Below the pieces are notes generated by a model that saw only the letters and a program-made list of their open reading frames with translations, was not told the DNA's origin and ran no database searches. This document shows, piece after piece, positions 1-7,284 of a stretch of 37,347 bases of DNA. A program made the translations under genes and the position numbers. Location of the stretch: positions 1 to 37,347 of the IMG/VR virus record IMGVR_UViG_3300031565_000155, one strand, 5' to 3'. The stretch's first letter is position 1. The number at the start of each line of letters is the position of its first letter. The stretch is from a virus.

Positions 1-130
1 CGCGACAGCGTCCAGCGCCATCGCGAGTGCAGGCACCTTCGCCACCCCGTTCCGCATCGACTCATACAAAGACGCGATGCCCAAGTGTGCGATCGATCCC
101 GTGTGCATCGCGTCGCTTGAGGTTTTCGAC
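1..130. repeat. Left copy of terminal overlap (contig circularity)
   Basis: Bases 1-130 match 37218-37347 at every position except base 4 (G here, A at 37221). The overlap lies inside a gene that reads in frame across the junction, so it marks a circular or circularly permuted assembly rather than a functional end repeat. Confidence 0.95.
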
Positions 131-216
131 GCGAGCCCGCAACCGTACTGCAACCACCACTTCTGGCGACAGGTGCGGAACGTGCCGAGTTCGGATTGGG
201 ATATTTGAAACCTCAT
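1..216 (-). CDS. N-terminal part of Cas4/AddB-like PD-(D/E)XK nuclease (continues at 37347-36357)
   Basis: This is the first 72 codons of the nuclease whose remainder is at the other end of the window. Translation starts at ATG 216-214, overlapping the TGA of the upstream gene as ATGA. The N-terminus (MRFQISQSELGTFRTCRQKW) is typical of RecB-family/Cas4 nucleases: a Ser-rich start, a Thr-Phe-x-x-Cys motif and a Trp-rich stretch, followed by a G-x3-H motif (G40, H44). Joined across the overlap, the protein is 358 aa. Cys16 would be the single N-terminal ligand of the Fe-S cluster completed by three C-terminal cysteines. The sequence runs off the window edge, but the terminal overlap makes the join certain. 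Confidence 0.85.
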   Translation of the reverse strand, partial: MRFQISQSELGTFRTCRQKWWLQYGCGLASKTSSDAMHTGSIAHLGIASLYESMRNGVAKVPALAMALDAVA

Positions 217-950
217 GCCTCACCTCCCTTCCCGTACGCACTCGGCGGCAAGAGGTTTTCCAACGCCGCCGAGATGGGATTCGCGTTGCCGCCGAACGGT
301 TTCCAGTCACCGATCTCGGAGTACAACCCGTCACCGTCGCGAACTCCCGACGCCGACTGTTGCGTCGGCCCCGTCGCAACGTGTTCGTGGTTCACCATCA
401 CGCAACTGGTCGCCTTGCCTTCGAAGTCCACCGCAGTCGCGTCAACAACGACCGTGACTGCAACGGCGTCGCACTCCGTGACCGTTTCCTCGATCAGCCT
501 GATGCTGATCATGCTCATGGCCGCATCGAACAACGCGTCCAGCTTTGCGTGCAGCGGGTTCTGGCTGGGGTCGTCCAGCATGTTCGCCGCTTGCGCGACG
601 TCGATGACAGCGGACTCCATGTCCACGTTCTTGACGGCCCACTCGCGAGCCACTTCGATCATGCGTTGCGCTTCCAAGTTCAGGAGCACGGGTCCAACTC
701 CGCAGTCGGGTTTGTTTCCGTCGGGGTAGTTGCGAGCCCAGACGATCGCGACGCTGCGGATCGGCTTGACGACCGCGTAGTCCCGAAGGTACGCCAGCAC
801 TTCCGCGAGCGCGGCGTCGGAGCCCTCTGCGGACAACAATGCCGAGCCGTGCTTGCGGAAGAGTGCTTCGACGTTCAACCCGCCGTCGGCGTTGTATACG
901 TCGTCGCCGTTGTGTGTGTGGAAGTAATCCGTTGGTGCTTTGTGTTTCAT
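213..950 (-). CDS. Hypothetical protein, 245 aa
   Basis: I do not recognise this protein. It starts at ATG 950, preceded by GGATCAGACAATG, the start context shared by its upstream neighbours. It ends in a TGA overlapping the ATG of the nuclease gene, so the two are probably translationally coupled. The sequence is soluble and mildly acidic, with no membrane segment or clear catalytic motif. A central Val/Ala-rich stretch (about residues 140-175) looks like a small beta-alpha domain. Its position between the MoxR/VWA module and an Fe-S nuclease suggests an early function in DNA processing or host takeover, but that is inference. Confidence 0.75.
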   Translation of the reverse strand: MKHKAPTDYFHTHNGDDVYNADGGLNVEALFRKHGSALLSAEGSDAALAEVLAYLRDYAVVKPIRSVAIVWARNYPDGNKPDCGVGPVLLNLEAQRMIEVAREWAVKNVDMESAVIDVAQAANMLDDPSQNPLHAKLDALFDAAMSMISIRLIEETVTECDAVAVTVVVDATAVDFEGKATSCVMVNHEHVATGPTQQSASGVRDGDGLYSEIGDWKPFGGNANPISAALENLLPPSAYGKGGEA

Positions 951-975
951 TGTCTGATCCTTTTGATTCGTTCGG

Positions 976-2013
976 TTAGAAGGTGAGGTTGTCGAGTGCT
1001 TCGGTCGGGGACGGCGCAGGCGCCTGCTCCGGTTCGGGGTCAGTGTCAGTGTCGGTCACAACGACGGTGACCTCTTGGACGTCCTTGCGCTTGCGCTTCG
1101 GCTTGCTTGCGACGCGAGCCGTCACGCCATGTTCGAGGTTCAGCGCTTCCAGCTTCGCGGACGCGAGTGCGATCGACAGCGCTTCGGCTTTGTTTCCGAG
1201 AATCGCACGGACGCTTTCCACCCGCAGTTCGATCTCGGCAAGGTCGGAGCGCTTGCGCTGGACGGTTCCCTCTCGGGTGTTACTCGCGCCTGCGGTCAGC
1301 TTGCCGATCTGAGCGGTGACCTCTTTGATCTCCGCATCGATCGACGAGGCGATTGCTCGCGCCGCCTGCGCCTTGCTTTCGGCGGTGTCATAGATCGGAA
1401 GCGCGGTCAGTTCGCACGACCCGATCCCCTCCAGCACGTTCGCGAAGTTGCGAATGGTCGCAGCCCCCACGGTCGGAACCCAGTACAGGCTCCCGCGCTT
1501 GAGTCGCGTTCCGCCGACGAACTCCATTGCCCGTGTCACCATGCGGTGGACGTCGCGATAGTCGGCGTGGTCGGTGTGGAACGCGAAACGATTCTCGACC
1601 TGCTTGCACAGTGCGTCGGTCGTTGTGTCCCCCTTGGCCGTGTACTCGATCTTGAGGTCGTCGTGGTCGTCCACGTAGAGAACCGCGCAGGTGACCTTCT
1701 TGGCGTCGTGCCCCTCCCCCTCTGAGCGGAACACATGGAACGCACGGTCGCGTTTCTTCGGAGTCTGCAAGGAGTAGCCCGACGGCGCATAACTTTCGAC
1801 GTCGCGGCGTGCGCGGCCGAGTGCACCCTGCGAACCGATCTCTTCCGCGATCAGGTTCTCGGGGAGTCCCGCGTCCGTGAGCGCTTGGCGAATCGCCAGG
1901 CGGCTGTATGCGTTGCTCTCCACTTCGGAGATCTCGGGCCACACAATGTCCCCGATGTGTTGACCTGCGGTGTCTTCAAGCAGGCGTGTGATTTCGTTCG
2001 CTGTGGTTTTCAT
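976..2013 (-). CDS. MoxR/VWA-module associated protein, 345 aa
   Basis: Third gene of an apparent cassette with the VWA protein and MoxR ATPase just upstream. ATG 2013 is preferred over a TTG six codons earlier, because the GAAAGGA Shine-Dalgarno lies 8-10 bases before the ATG and would otherwise be coding. The N-terminal half (about 1-200) appears globular and contains aromatic- and Asp-rich stretches. Residues 210-290 are Ala/Glu/Lys-rich and predicted helical or coiled coil. The C-terminus is a basic KPKRKRK patch followed by an acidic Thr/Asp/Pro tail. No enzyme motif is visible. Phage MoxR-VWA pairs are often followed by such a protein, so it may be the substrate adaptor or target, but no function is proven. 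Confidence 0.7.
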   Translation of the reverse strand: MKTTANEITRLLEDTAGQHIGDIVWPEISEVESNAYSRLAIRQALTDAGLPENLIAEEIGSQGALGRARRDVESYAPSGYSLQTPKKRDRAFHVFRSEGEGHDAKKVTCAVLYVDDHDDLKIEYTAKGDTTTDALCKQVENRFAFHTDHADYRDVHRMVTRAMEFVGGTRLKRGSLYWVPTVGAATIRNFANVLEGIGSCELTALPIYDTAESKAQAARAIASSIDAEIKEVTAQIGKLTAGASNTREGTVQRKRSDLAEIELRVESVRAILGNKAEALSIALASAKLEALNLEHGVTARVASKPKRKRKDVQEVTVVVTDTDTDPEPEQAPAPSPTEALDNLTF

Positions 2014-2034
2014 TGTCTTGGTTCCTTTCAAAGT

Positions 2035-3522
2035 TCAGATTGCAAAGAGGGTGGCGAATGGTTCCGCGCTTGTGTTTTCAATGTCGTCGTAGGTGACTTC
2101 GGTGGCGGACGCGAAGTCCACCGCGTCGTAACTGTCCGTGGTGTTGTTGTACTGACCGGGTGCGGACGTTCCGATGCCGACGAAGTGAAGTTCGACGCCC
2201 GCCTTCTTGAAGTCTGCAACCTGTTGCTTCCAGTCCACTTGGTCCTCACCGTCAGTGAGCAGGACGACGTCGGCCTTCTTGAACGCCTTCTCTTCCGAGA
2301 TGAAGTTGCGAGCGTGTTCAATGGCTGTCTGGATATTCGTTCCACCGTCTGCACGGCGAGCGATGATTGCGGCGAGCGCTTTCGGGTCGGGCTTGCCAGG
2401 CTTCGCGAACTTCGTCGTGGCCTGAACGATGTGGTCGAACTCGATCACGGCGAACACACGGCGTTGCTTGCGTGCGATCTCCATCATCGAAAGCATCGCC
2501 GCGATCGCGTACTCGTCGGAGTCACCGTCCATGCTGCCCGACTTGTCGATGCAGAAAACGATCGGCCCCTTTTCGTTCACCGCGACCTTGACGTCGAACT
2601 GCAACGCCGCGTGGTCCATCACGTTCGCCCACAACATCGGACCCATGACGGGATCGCCCATCTTCACTCGCTCACTCGGGAGCAACTGCATCAGGTCACC
2701 GCCGCGAGTAATGTCCTCGATGGCGCCAGGCCCGTGCTTCTTTTCCTTCTGCGCTTTGCGTGCGGACTCGCGCATGCGTCCCGCCATCTTCGCGATGCGC
2801 GCCATCTTGTCGCCCTTGACGCGGGACAACGACCGCTTGACGTCGCGGACGTCCTTGACGCTCAGGTCGTTTCCGGCTCCGACCTTCGCAACCATGGCGG
2901 TTGCTTCGTCGCAGGCTTCCTGATCCTTCGTCGCGCCCGCTATCGCGGCCTTCATGCGCTTGACCGCTCCCCGTTCCCTCGCCAGCTTGAACTCGCCAGG
3001 CTGGTTGCCCGAACCCGTGCCGCTGCCAGGTTCCCCGTCGTCGCCAGGCTCGCCGTCTTCCGACTCACCCTCTCCGCCCTGTCCAGGCTCGCCACGCTGC
3101 GGGTTGTCAGAGCCCGCAGGCGGCTCCGGCTTGTCTTCGTTCTGCTGTGCAACGTCGGGCGGCGTGACGGCGAAGGCCATCGCGTCGGCAACGCGACCAG
3201 CAAGGCGAGCGGCGTAAATGTCATCGCCCTCGGTTCCCTTGATTGCTTCGTTCCACTCGGGCAGGTCGCGGACCTTCTTCAACAGGTCGTCGGCCCAGCC
3301 CTTGTGCTCGCTCGGGACTTCCACTTCGGAGTTCCCGATACCGTACGCGTCCGCGAACAGTTCGCGAACCATCGTTCCCCACACGGCGCTGTCGGGGTGC
3401 TTTGCGTTTGCTGCCTTGAGCGTGTGCTCTGCGGTCGCGTTCTCTTTGTACAGGAGTCGCGTCCACGGGTTCGTTCCAACTGCGAGGTCGTGGTCGAGTG
3501 CTTTACGTTTTGCGTTTGCCAT
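2035..3522 (-). CDS. VWA-domain protein, ViaA/CobT-like partner of MoxR ATPase
   Basis: 495 aa, ATG 3522 with a GAAAGGA Shine-Dalgarno. Residues 1-120 are helical. Residues 125-178 are a Gly/Glu/Asp/Pro-rich linker like that of CobT. Residues 185-265 are Lys/Arg-rich helices. A von Willebrand factor A domain occupies about 318-485 with a complete MIDAS metal site: D326-x-S328-x-S330 (DKSGSM), T395 (GGTN) and D424 (LLTDGED). Proteins of this build work with MoxR/RavA/CobS AAA+ ATPases, the VWA domain presenting a metal-dependent binding surface. The ATPase gene lies 24 bp upstream, so the two probably form one complex. Real cobalt chelation is unlikely, since no cobalamin genes are present. 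Confidence 0.85.
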   Translation of the reverse strand: MANAKRKALDHDLAVGTNPWTRLLYKENATAEHTLKAANAKHPDSAVWGTMVRELFADAYGIGNSEVEVPSEHKGWADDLLKKVRDLPEWNEAIKGTEGDDIYAARLAGRVADAMAFAVTPPDVAQQNEDKPEPPAGSDNPQRGEPGQGGEGESEDGEPGDDGEPGSGTGSGNQPGEFKLARERGAVKRMKAAIAGATKDQEACDEATAMVAKVGAGNDLSVKDVRDVKRSLSRVKGDKMARIAKMAGRMRESARKAQKEKKHGPGAIEDITRGGDLMQLLPSERVKMGDPVMGPMLWANVMDHAALQFDVKVAVNEKGPIVFCIDKSGSMDGDSDEYAIAAMLSMMEIARKQRRVFAVIEFDHIVQATTKFAKPGKPDPKALAAIIARRADGGTNIQTAIEHARNFISEEKAFKKADVVLLTDGEDQVDWKQQVADFKKAGVELHFVGIGTSAPGQYNNTTDSYDAVDFASATEVTYDDIENTSAEPFATLFAI

Positions 3523-3546
3523 TGTGTTTTCCTTTCAGTCGTTCAG

Positions 3547-4731
3547 TTACAGGGTTTCGGCGTCGAACTTCGATTCATGCGCGGATTTGATCGTGGCCTT
3601 CATCGCCTCGAACTCAGTGGCCATCGCTTCCAGCACCGCGTCGATTCGCTTCGCGGCTTTTCCGCTGGTTGCTTCGCGGCGGCTGCGGATCTTTTCCCCA
3701 GCGTTCTTGAACACGGTCGGTGCGCGGAACATTTCGTCCGAGCGTCCCGTGTCGATCAACCGCTGTGCTTCGGTGCGTGCGGCGTTGTGGTACTCGCGGC
3801 ACTCCGCGACGAGCGGGTTGATCGCGGTCTTGGCGGCCGTCTCAATCTTTTCAACGTGGTCGCGTTCGTTCCACATGACGGGAACGAGTGCGGTGAAATG
3901 TTCCTCATCGATTTCGTCGTCCCCCGCGAGGTACGCCTTCGCTTGCAGCACCCGCACGGCCTTCACCCAACGTCGGTCGCCGTGTTCGATGCCGTCGCGT
4001 TCCAACTGCTCGCGGAACGCAAGCAACGAGGACGCGACGTCCTTGCTGAGTTCAATCGTCGCGACGTCTTCCAGCATCTGGTCCCACTCGGACTCACTGA
4101 TACGAATCGCAACGTCCCCGACTGCGCCCTTGCGACGGTCACCCGACGCGGCTGCTCGGCTGAACAGTTCGCGTCGGTTCTGCTTGGACTGGATCGGCTT
4201 GACCCAGTGTCGAAGCATGTAGCGGTCCCACATCGCGCCCAAGCTTTCGTCTTCGGGCATTTCGTTCGATGCGCTCACCACCATCTTGAGAGGAATCTTA
4301 TTGATCACGCCGCCATTCTCGAAGGTGCCCTCACACATGACCGGCAACAGGCAGTTGACGGCTGCGACACACTTCCAGATCTCGTCGGCGAAAACCATCT
4401 TGGCGCGGGGCAGTCGGTTCGCCGTGTTGCGTTCGTACTTGTCCTTCTGCATCGCGGTGTAGGAGTAGGGTCCCAAGAACTGCTCCGGCGTCGTGAACTT
4501 GTTGAACACAATTTCGAAATAGTCTTCGCCCTTGACGTCGAGGATGGTGGCCAGCTTGCGGAGCAGTTCCGACTTGCCGGTCCCCGCAGGTCCGAGCAGG
4601 CACGCATGCTCACCGGAGCAGAGTGCGAGCAGCAGGACGTCGATCTCCACGTCGCGTTCGATGAACGCTGCGGACAGTTCGGTGCGGGCGGTCTGAAACT
4701 TCGTGCGGATGTTGTTGTTGATGGTTGCCAT
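3547..4731 (-). CDS. MoxR-family AAA+ ATPase, RavA-like
   Basis: 394 aa from ATG 4731, which has a GGAG Shine-Dalgarno and the AAGACAATG context; an in-frame upstream start at 4797 lacks support. Walker A is GPAGTGKS (47-54) and Walker B is VFADE (113-117), followed by IWK. The stretch TTPEQFLGPYS (80-90), the LPRAKMVFADEIWK region, and a sensor-1 segment ending SASNEMPEDESL closely follow the Escherichia coli RavA pattern. The C-terminal ~180 residues are helical, as in RavA-type lid domains. MoxR ATPases remodel protein complexes together with VWA partners, and one lies directly downstream. Both are expected to be expressed early, close to the putative promoter region. Confidence 0.88.
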   Translation of the reverse strand: MATINNNIRTKFQTARTELSAAFIERDVEIDVLLLALCSGEHACLLGPAGTGKSELLRKLATILDVKGEDYFEIVFNKFTTPEQFLGPYSYTAMQKDKYERNTANRLPRAKMVFADEIWKCVAAVNCLLPVMCEGTFENGGVINKIPLKMVVSASNEMPEDESLGAMWDRYMLRHWVKPIQSKQNRRELFSRAAASGDRRKGAVGDVAIRISESEWDQMLEDVATIELSKDVASSLLAFREQLERDGIEHGDRRWVKAVRVLQAKAYLAGDDEIDEEHFTALVPVMWNERDHVEKIETAAKTAINPLVAECREYHNAARTEAQRLIDTGRSDEMFRAPTVFKNAGEKIRSRREATSGKAAKRIDAVLEAMATEFEAMKATIKSAHESKFDAETL

Positions 4732-4777
4732 TGTCTTGTTCTCCAATTGAATCAAAAGTTTTCGGTTGTAAAGGTTT

Positions 4778-5311
4778 TCAGTTGAACGAAAGTGCATCGA
4801 GGTCGGTGAGTTGCTTCTTCAGGTCTGCAAGTTGCTTCGCTTGCGCGTCGGCAACCTGCTCGGGTGTGTACGCCGCACGTTGCGGTGTGTTGCGTTCGTA
4901 TACGTTGCAACCCTCGGAGTGCCCCTCCTCTTCGGAGAGTGAGCCGCAATCGCAGTTCTCATCGACCGGCGGCGCATAGTGCTCGCCGTCGGGCACTGTG
5001 GCGGTCGCTCGGTAGTACCAGGACTTGCCACCGCCGCGCTTGAATCGCTCGACGCGTCCCAACTTCAAGCTGCGAGCCAGTGCGCGGTCAACAACCCGCG
5101 ACAGGTTCGCGGCTCGCGTCCGATAGCAGCCCATCATCTTGGCAACGTCGTCGGCGCTGAACAGTCGCGACCACTCGCCGCTGCTAATGTGTGACGTGAT
5201 TCGCTTCGTGGTCACCCCCATCGGGAACTGATCCACTGTCGCGTACACGCTGGCTCCGAGTACATCGAAGCAGGCTTGCTGTTTCGGTATGTCGAACAGT
5301 TCGGCCTTCAT
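4778..5311 (-). CDS. Putative winged-helix DNA-binding protein with Cys motif
   Basis: 177 aa; ATG 5311 overlaps the TGA of the 63-aa gene as ATGA. Residues 15-102 look like a winged-helix domain: helical segments with an R-T-R-A-A-N-L-S-R recognition-like helix (about 64-72), then a beta-hairpin rich in Lys/Arg/Gly ending in KSWYYRA. A short Cys cluster (C120, C122, C135) within an acidic loop could bind a metal. A C-terminal coiled coil (about 150-172) suggests dimerisation. As the second gene after the candidate control region it may be an early transcriptional regulator. No family could be named with confidence. Confidence 0.65.
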   Translation of the reverse strand: MKAELFDIPKQQACFDVLGASVYATVDQFPMGVTTKRITSHISSGEWSRLFSADDVAKMMGCYRTRAANLSRVVDRALARSLKLGRVERFKRGGGKSWYYRATATVPDGEHYAPPVDENCDCGSLSEEEGHSEGCNVYERNTPQRAAYTPEQVADAQAKQLADLKKQLTDLDALSFN

Positions 5312-5499
5312 ACCAGGCTCCAGTTTGCTTGCAATCGCTTGCGTCCCGTCTTCGCTGCAACTTCACGCATCAGGTCGTATGCCACTTGCTTGACGTCGGT
5401 GCGCGTTGCCACGACCGTTCGCTCCGCGATGTACTTGCTGTGCGACGACAGGACGACGATGCGCCACTTGCTCGGTCGTTTTTGTTTCGTTCGATTCAT
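5308..5499 (-). CDS. Small basic protein, 63 aa, first early gene
   Basis: Starts at ATG 5499, preceded by GGAGATACAGACAATG, a good Shine-Dalgarno with the shared AGACAATG context. The frame stays open upstream to 5691, but that part covers the inverted repeat and is not protein-like. The product is Lys/Arg-rich (start MNRTKQKRPSKW), with one likely beta strand (WRIVVLSS) and a helix. It has no recognised family. It is the first gene of the leftward series and is coupled to the next by an ATGA overlap. A small nucleic-acid-binding or host-modulating protein is possible, but this rests on charge and position only. Confidence 0.65.
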   Translation of the reverse strand: MNRTKQKRPSKWRIVVLSSHSKYIAERTVVATRTDVKQVAYDLMREVAAKTGRKRLQANWSLV

Positions 5500-5536
5500 T
5501 GTCTGTATCTCCGTTTGGGTTTTCAGTTCGCAGTTA

Positions 5537-5579
5537 CGTGTATCAGTGAAGCGAGTCGGTCCCGCTTCACTGATACACG
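5537..5579. promoter_or_regulatory. Perfect 17-bp inverted repeat upstream of first early gene
   Basis: Arms CGTGTATCAGTGAAGCG (5537-5553) and its exact reverse complement (5563-5579) flank a 9-base loop. It lies 38-80 bases ahead of the ATG at 5499. No U tract follows on either strand, so it is not a simple terminator. A weak -35-like TTGAGA (minus strand, 5600-5595) sits 17-19 bases before a poor -10-like hexamer within the right arm, so it could be a repressor operator overlapping a promoter, or a 5'-UTR hairpin. The repeat is certain; its role is inferred. Confidence 0.6.
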
Positions 5580-6223
5580 CCGTCGAGGCGCTACTCTCAA
5601 CGGACGCGTTTTGTTTTGCGACGTACCCACTCGGAGGATTGCAGAGCCCTGTTCCCGAGGTTTGAATCAGTCGTGCTTTACGAACAGTCAACGCGATTTG
5701 TTTACGTGTCGTGCGTTGCTGTCGTCAGTGTCGTCGCAAAGAACTTTGTGCTTGCGCTATGCCCCGGTGCGGGACGTTGAAGGCGCGTGGTGTCTGGGAC
5801 CGTGTCAGCTACCGACAAGATATTGAGTAGAAGCGACCGCGTGTGTTGTTCACAGCGTCCCGTGTGACGGCTTACGTGGGGGTCGGCTTACTCTGCGTCC
5901 GGTGGACGACTTTTCTCGTATCGATTCGGCTTGCTGGCTAGAGGTTCGTTTTGCGAACGAATCACTGTGACGGGATATTTTTCTGGAAGCGCTCGTCGGT
6001 GCGCTTGATCTGTTCGTCTGTGGTGCGGTGTTTCAAAACACTCGCTGTGGAACTCGGTGGTCTGCGAAGGCTACGCTCCTCTCGGCGACGCTCCCCCGCT
6101 CACACGGAGCAGACTTGGAACTGATCAGTTATTCGAATGTCAGAGAACCCGATACACAAAGTACAGAAGTGACCGAGGACTGCAAATCCCTTGTTCCTAT
6201 AATTGAAGTAAGCAAAGGAGTCT

Positions 6224-6245
6224 GGGGGGGGTCTGGGGGGGGTGG
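6224..6245 (+). repeat. G-tract repeat, possible G-quadruplex
   Basis: Two copies of a TCT + G8 unit side by side (G runs 6224-6231 and 6235-6242), followed by TGG. With two 8-G runs, four G-triplets are available, so an intramolecular quadruplex is possible on the plus strand. The minus strand carries the matching C8 tracts. It lies in the control region and has no coding explanation. Confidence 0.5.
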
Positions 6246-6314
6246 ATTGTGGGCCGCTTTTTGGGCTGTTTTCTCGCTACAGGACTTAGGATCACGGTTA
6301 GGTGCGATCCCCCG

Positions 6315-6343
6315 AAAAGGGCTCCTAGGACGCTCCTGGGAGC
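6315..6343 (-). terminator. Putative rho-independent terminator of late genes
   Basis: Read on the minus strand: a 10-bp stem with one mismatch (GCTCCCAGGA / TCCTAGGAGC; plus-strand arms 6334-6343 and 6321-6330), a 3-base loop (6331-6333), then CC and four T. It lies about 220 bp after the last late gene in the transcription direction. The short T run makes it only a fair terminator; a T8 run behind a weak 4-bp stem (6368-6395) just before it could help. Confidence 0.4.
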
Positions 6344-6562
6344 ATGCCTGGGCTCGATTGGTTTGCGAAAAAAAATGCCCGCCTAACGTGTGGCGATCGC
6401 ACCGTTTTCCGAGAGTCTGAAAAGTATCTACCGTGGCAAAATCGCGGAAACCGAAGCGTCCAGATTTCGCTCACCTATAGGCGAACAGGGAGCCGGAGGG
6501 TTTTCGCAAGTGGGTATCACCGAGTATCAATCGACGATCCTCAGCTTGCTGGGATTTGGCTG

Positions 6563-6775
6563 CTAGGCGCTCGCCTCGGGCTCGGTGCCTGCGAGCGGTT
6601 GCGTGATAATCGCGCCGCGTTTCCACAGCCGTTGCAGCATGCGTCCGCGCTCGCGACGGCCAACCCGATCGTTGTCTTGCGCCTGTGCGAGTTCGAACAT
6701 CGCACGCTCCTCTTCCGTCGCTTCGATCGACAACCGCCACCGTCGTTCAATATCCAACATTGTCTTGCGCTTCAC
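6563..6775 (-). CDS. Small charged protein, 70 aa, last late gene
   Basis: Start chosen at GTG 6775, which overlaps the endolysin TGA as GTGA and has GGAGG four bases upstream. An ATG at 6760 in the AAGACAATG context is the alternative (65 aa). The protein is rich in Arg and Glu (RRWRLSIEATEEERAMF, then RRERGRMLQRLW) and is predicted to be two helices with no membrane segment. Unknown function. It follows the endolysin, where phages often place lysis accessories or small late proteins. Confidence 0.6.
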   Translation of the reverse strand: MKRKTMLDIERRWRLSIEATEEERAMFELAQAQDNDRVGRRERGRMLQRLWKRGAIITQPLAGTEPEASA

Positions 6776-7284
6776 GTTGCCTCCGGAAGTCTGTAGCCGA
6801 TCACGCGGCCGAGTGGATACGCCTTCACGCTCACCGAATTTCCTTGATTTCCGCCGAGCACGCGAACGGTGTCACCGCCGCCGCCGCGACCAACAAAAAA
6901 CGCAACGTGGCCCGATGCAGGCTTCGGCGGGCGCGAGAACACAACAACGCAACCAGGCACAGGCGCGTCGATGCCCTTGCCCCAATCGAGCCACGACCGC
7001 GCACGGGCGCTGTTGGTGCCTGCAATGCCCGCTTCCTTGAAACACCAGTTCACGAACGAGGAGCACCACGGGGTTTCGTCGTCGTCGGCACTCAGGCCCG
7101 TGGTCGCGTGGTACTCGACCACTCGCGGGTTGTGTTCGTCGCCTCTGATTTCGCGTTCCCCGAGTTCGCCGTTCGCGATCTCGATCCACGTCGGGAAAAC
7201 CTCGTGGTCCACCGCGTCGTCCTCAAGGATCGCTTGCAGGTCCTCGATCACATCTTCCAGCGCCCTTCGTTGCTCGCGATTCAT
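6772..7284 (-). CDS. Endolysin, TIGR02594/CHAP-like NlpC/P60-type peptidase
   Basis: 170 aa; ATG 7284 overlaps the upstream TGA as ATGA. An N-terminal helix (1-28) precedes the catalytic domain, which follows the phage TIGR02594 pattern: PTWIEIANGE-x-G (31-42), the Cys motif TPWCSSFVNWC with catalytic C74, ARSWLDWG (95-102), GHVAFF with catalytic H126, and VLGGNQGN (142-149). Such enzymes cleave peptide bonds in peptidoglycan at the end of infection. There is no signal peptide, so export should depend on the holin encoded directly upstream. The family assignment is strong; the exact bond cleaved is not visible. Confidence 0.85.
   Translation of the reverse strand: MNREQRRALEDVIEDLQAILEDDAVDHEVFPTWIEIANGELGEREIRGDEHNPRVVEYHATTGLSADDDETPWCSSFVNWCFKEAGIAGTNSARARSWLDWGKGIDAPVPGCVVVFSRPPKPASGHVAFFVGRGGGGDTVRVLGGNQGNSVSVKAYPLGRVIGYRLPEAT

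Larger units (their letters stand above)
5500..6562. other. Main intergenic/control region (~1.06 kb)
   Basis: The only stretch over 300 bp without a convincing gene. It lies between the last late gene (stop at 6563) and the first early gene (start at 5499), both leftward. Seen in it: a perfect 17-bp inverted repeat (5537-5579), a small hairpin TTCGTT/AACGAA (5945-5961), two 8-G runs (6224-6242), a hairpin followed by four T on the minus strand (6315-6343), and a T8 run on the minus strand (6368-6375). Open frames on either strand here look random. It probably terminates late transcription and starts early transcription. Confidence 0.7.

Noticed and set aside
1-130. True direct terminal repeat such as in T7-like phages
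   Set aside because: The repeat lies within one gene that reads in frame across the junction, so it is an assembly overlap of a circular or permuted genome.
1735-4785. 1016-codon open frame on the plus strand antisense to the VWA and MoxR genes
   Set aside because: It is the mirror of three well-supported minus-strand genes; high third-position GC removes stops from this opposite frame. The translation is Arg/His/Val-rich without domains.
5641-5700. Possible tRNA (TTTGAATC-like T-loop)
   Set aside because: No matching acceptor and anticodon stems on either strand. No tRNA, CRISPR array, integrase or IS element was seen anywhere in the window.
6198-6203. TATAAT (-10-like) on the plus strand
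   Set aside because: No -35-like element at 16-18 bases upstream and no plus-strand gene to the right; taken as chance.
6028-6420. 130-codon plus-strand open frame in the control region
   Set aside because: It runs through the G8 tracts and the terminator-like hairpin, gives a repetitive Gly/Trp stretch, and has no Shine-Dalgarno. Better explained as non-coding.
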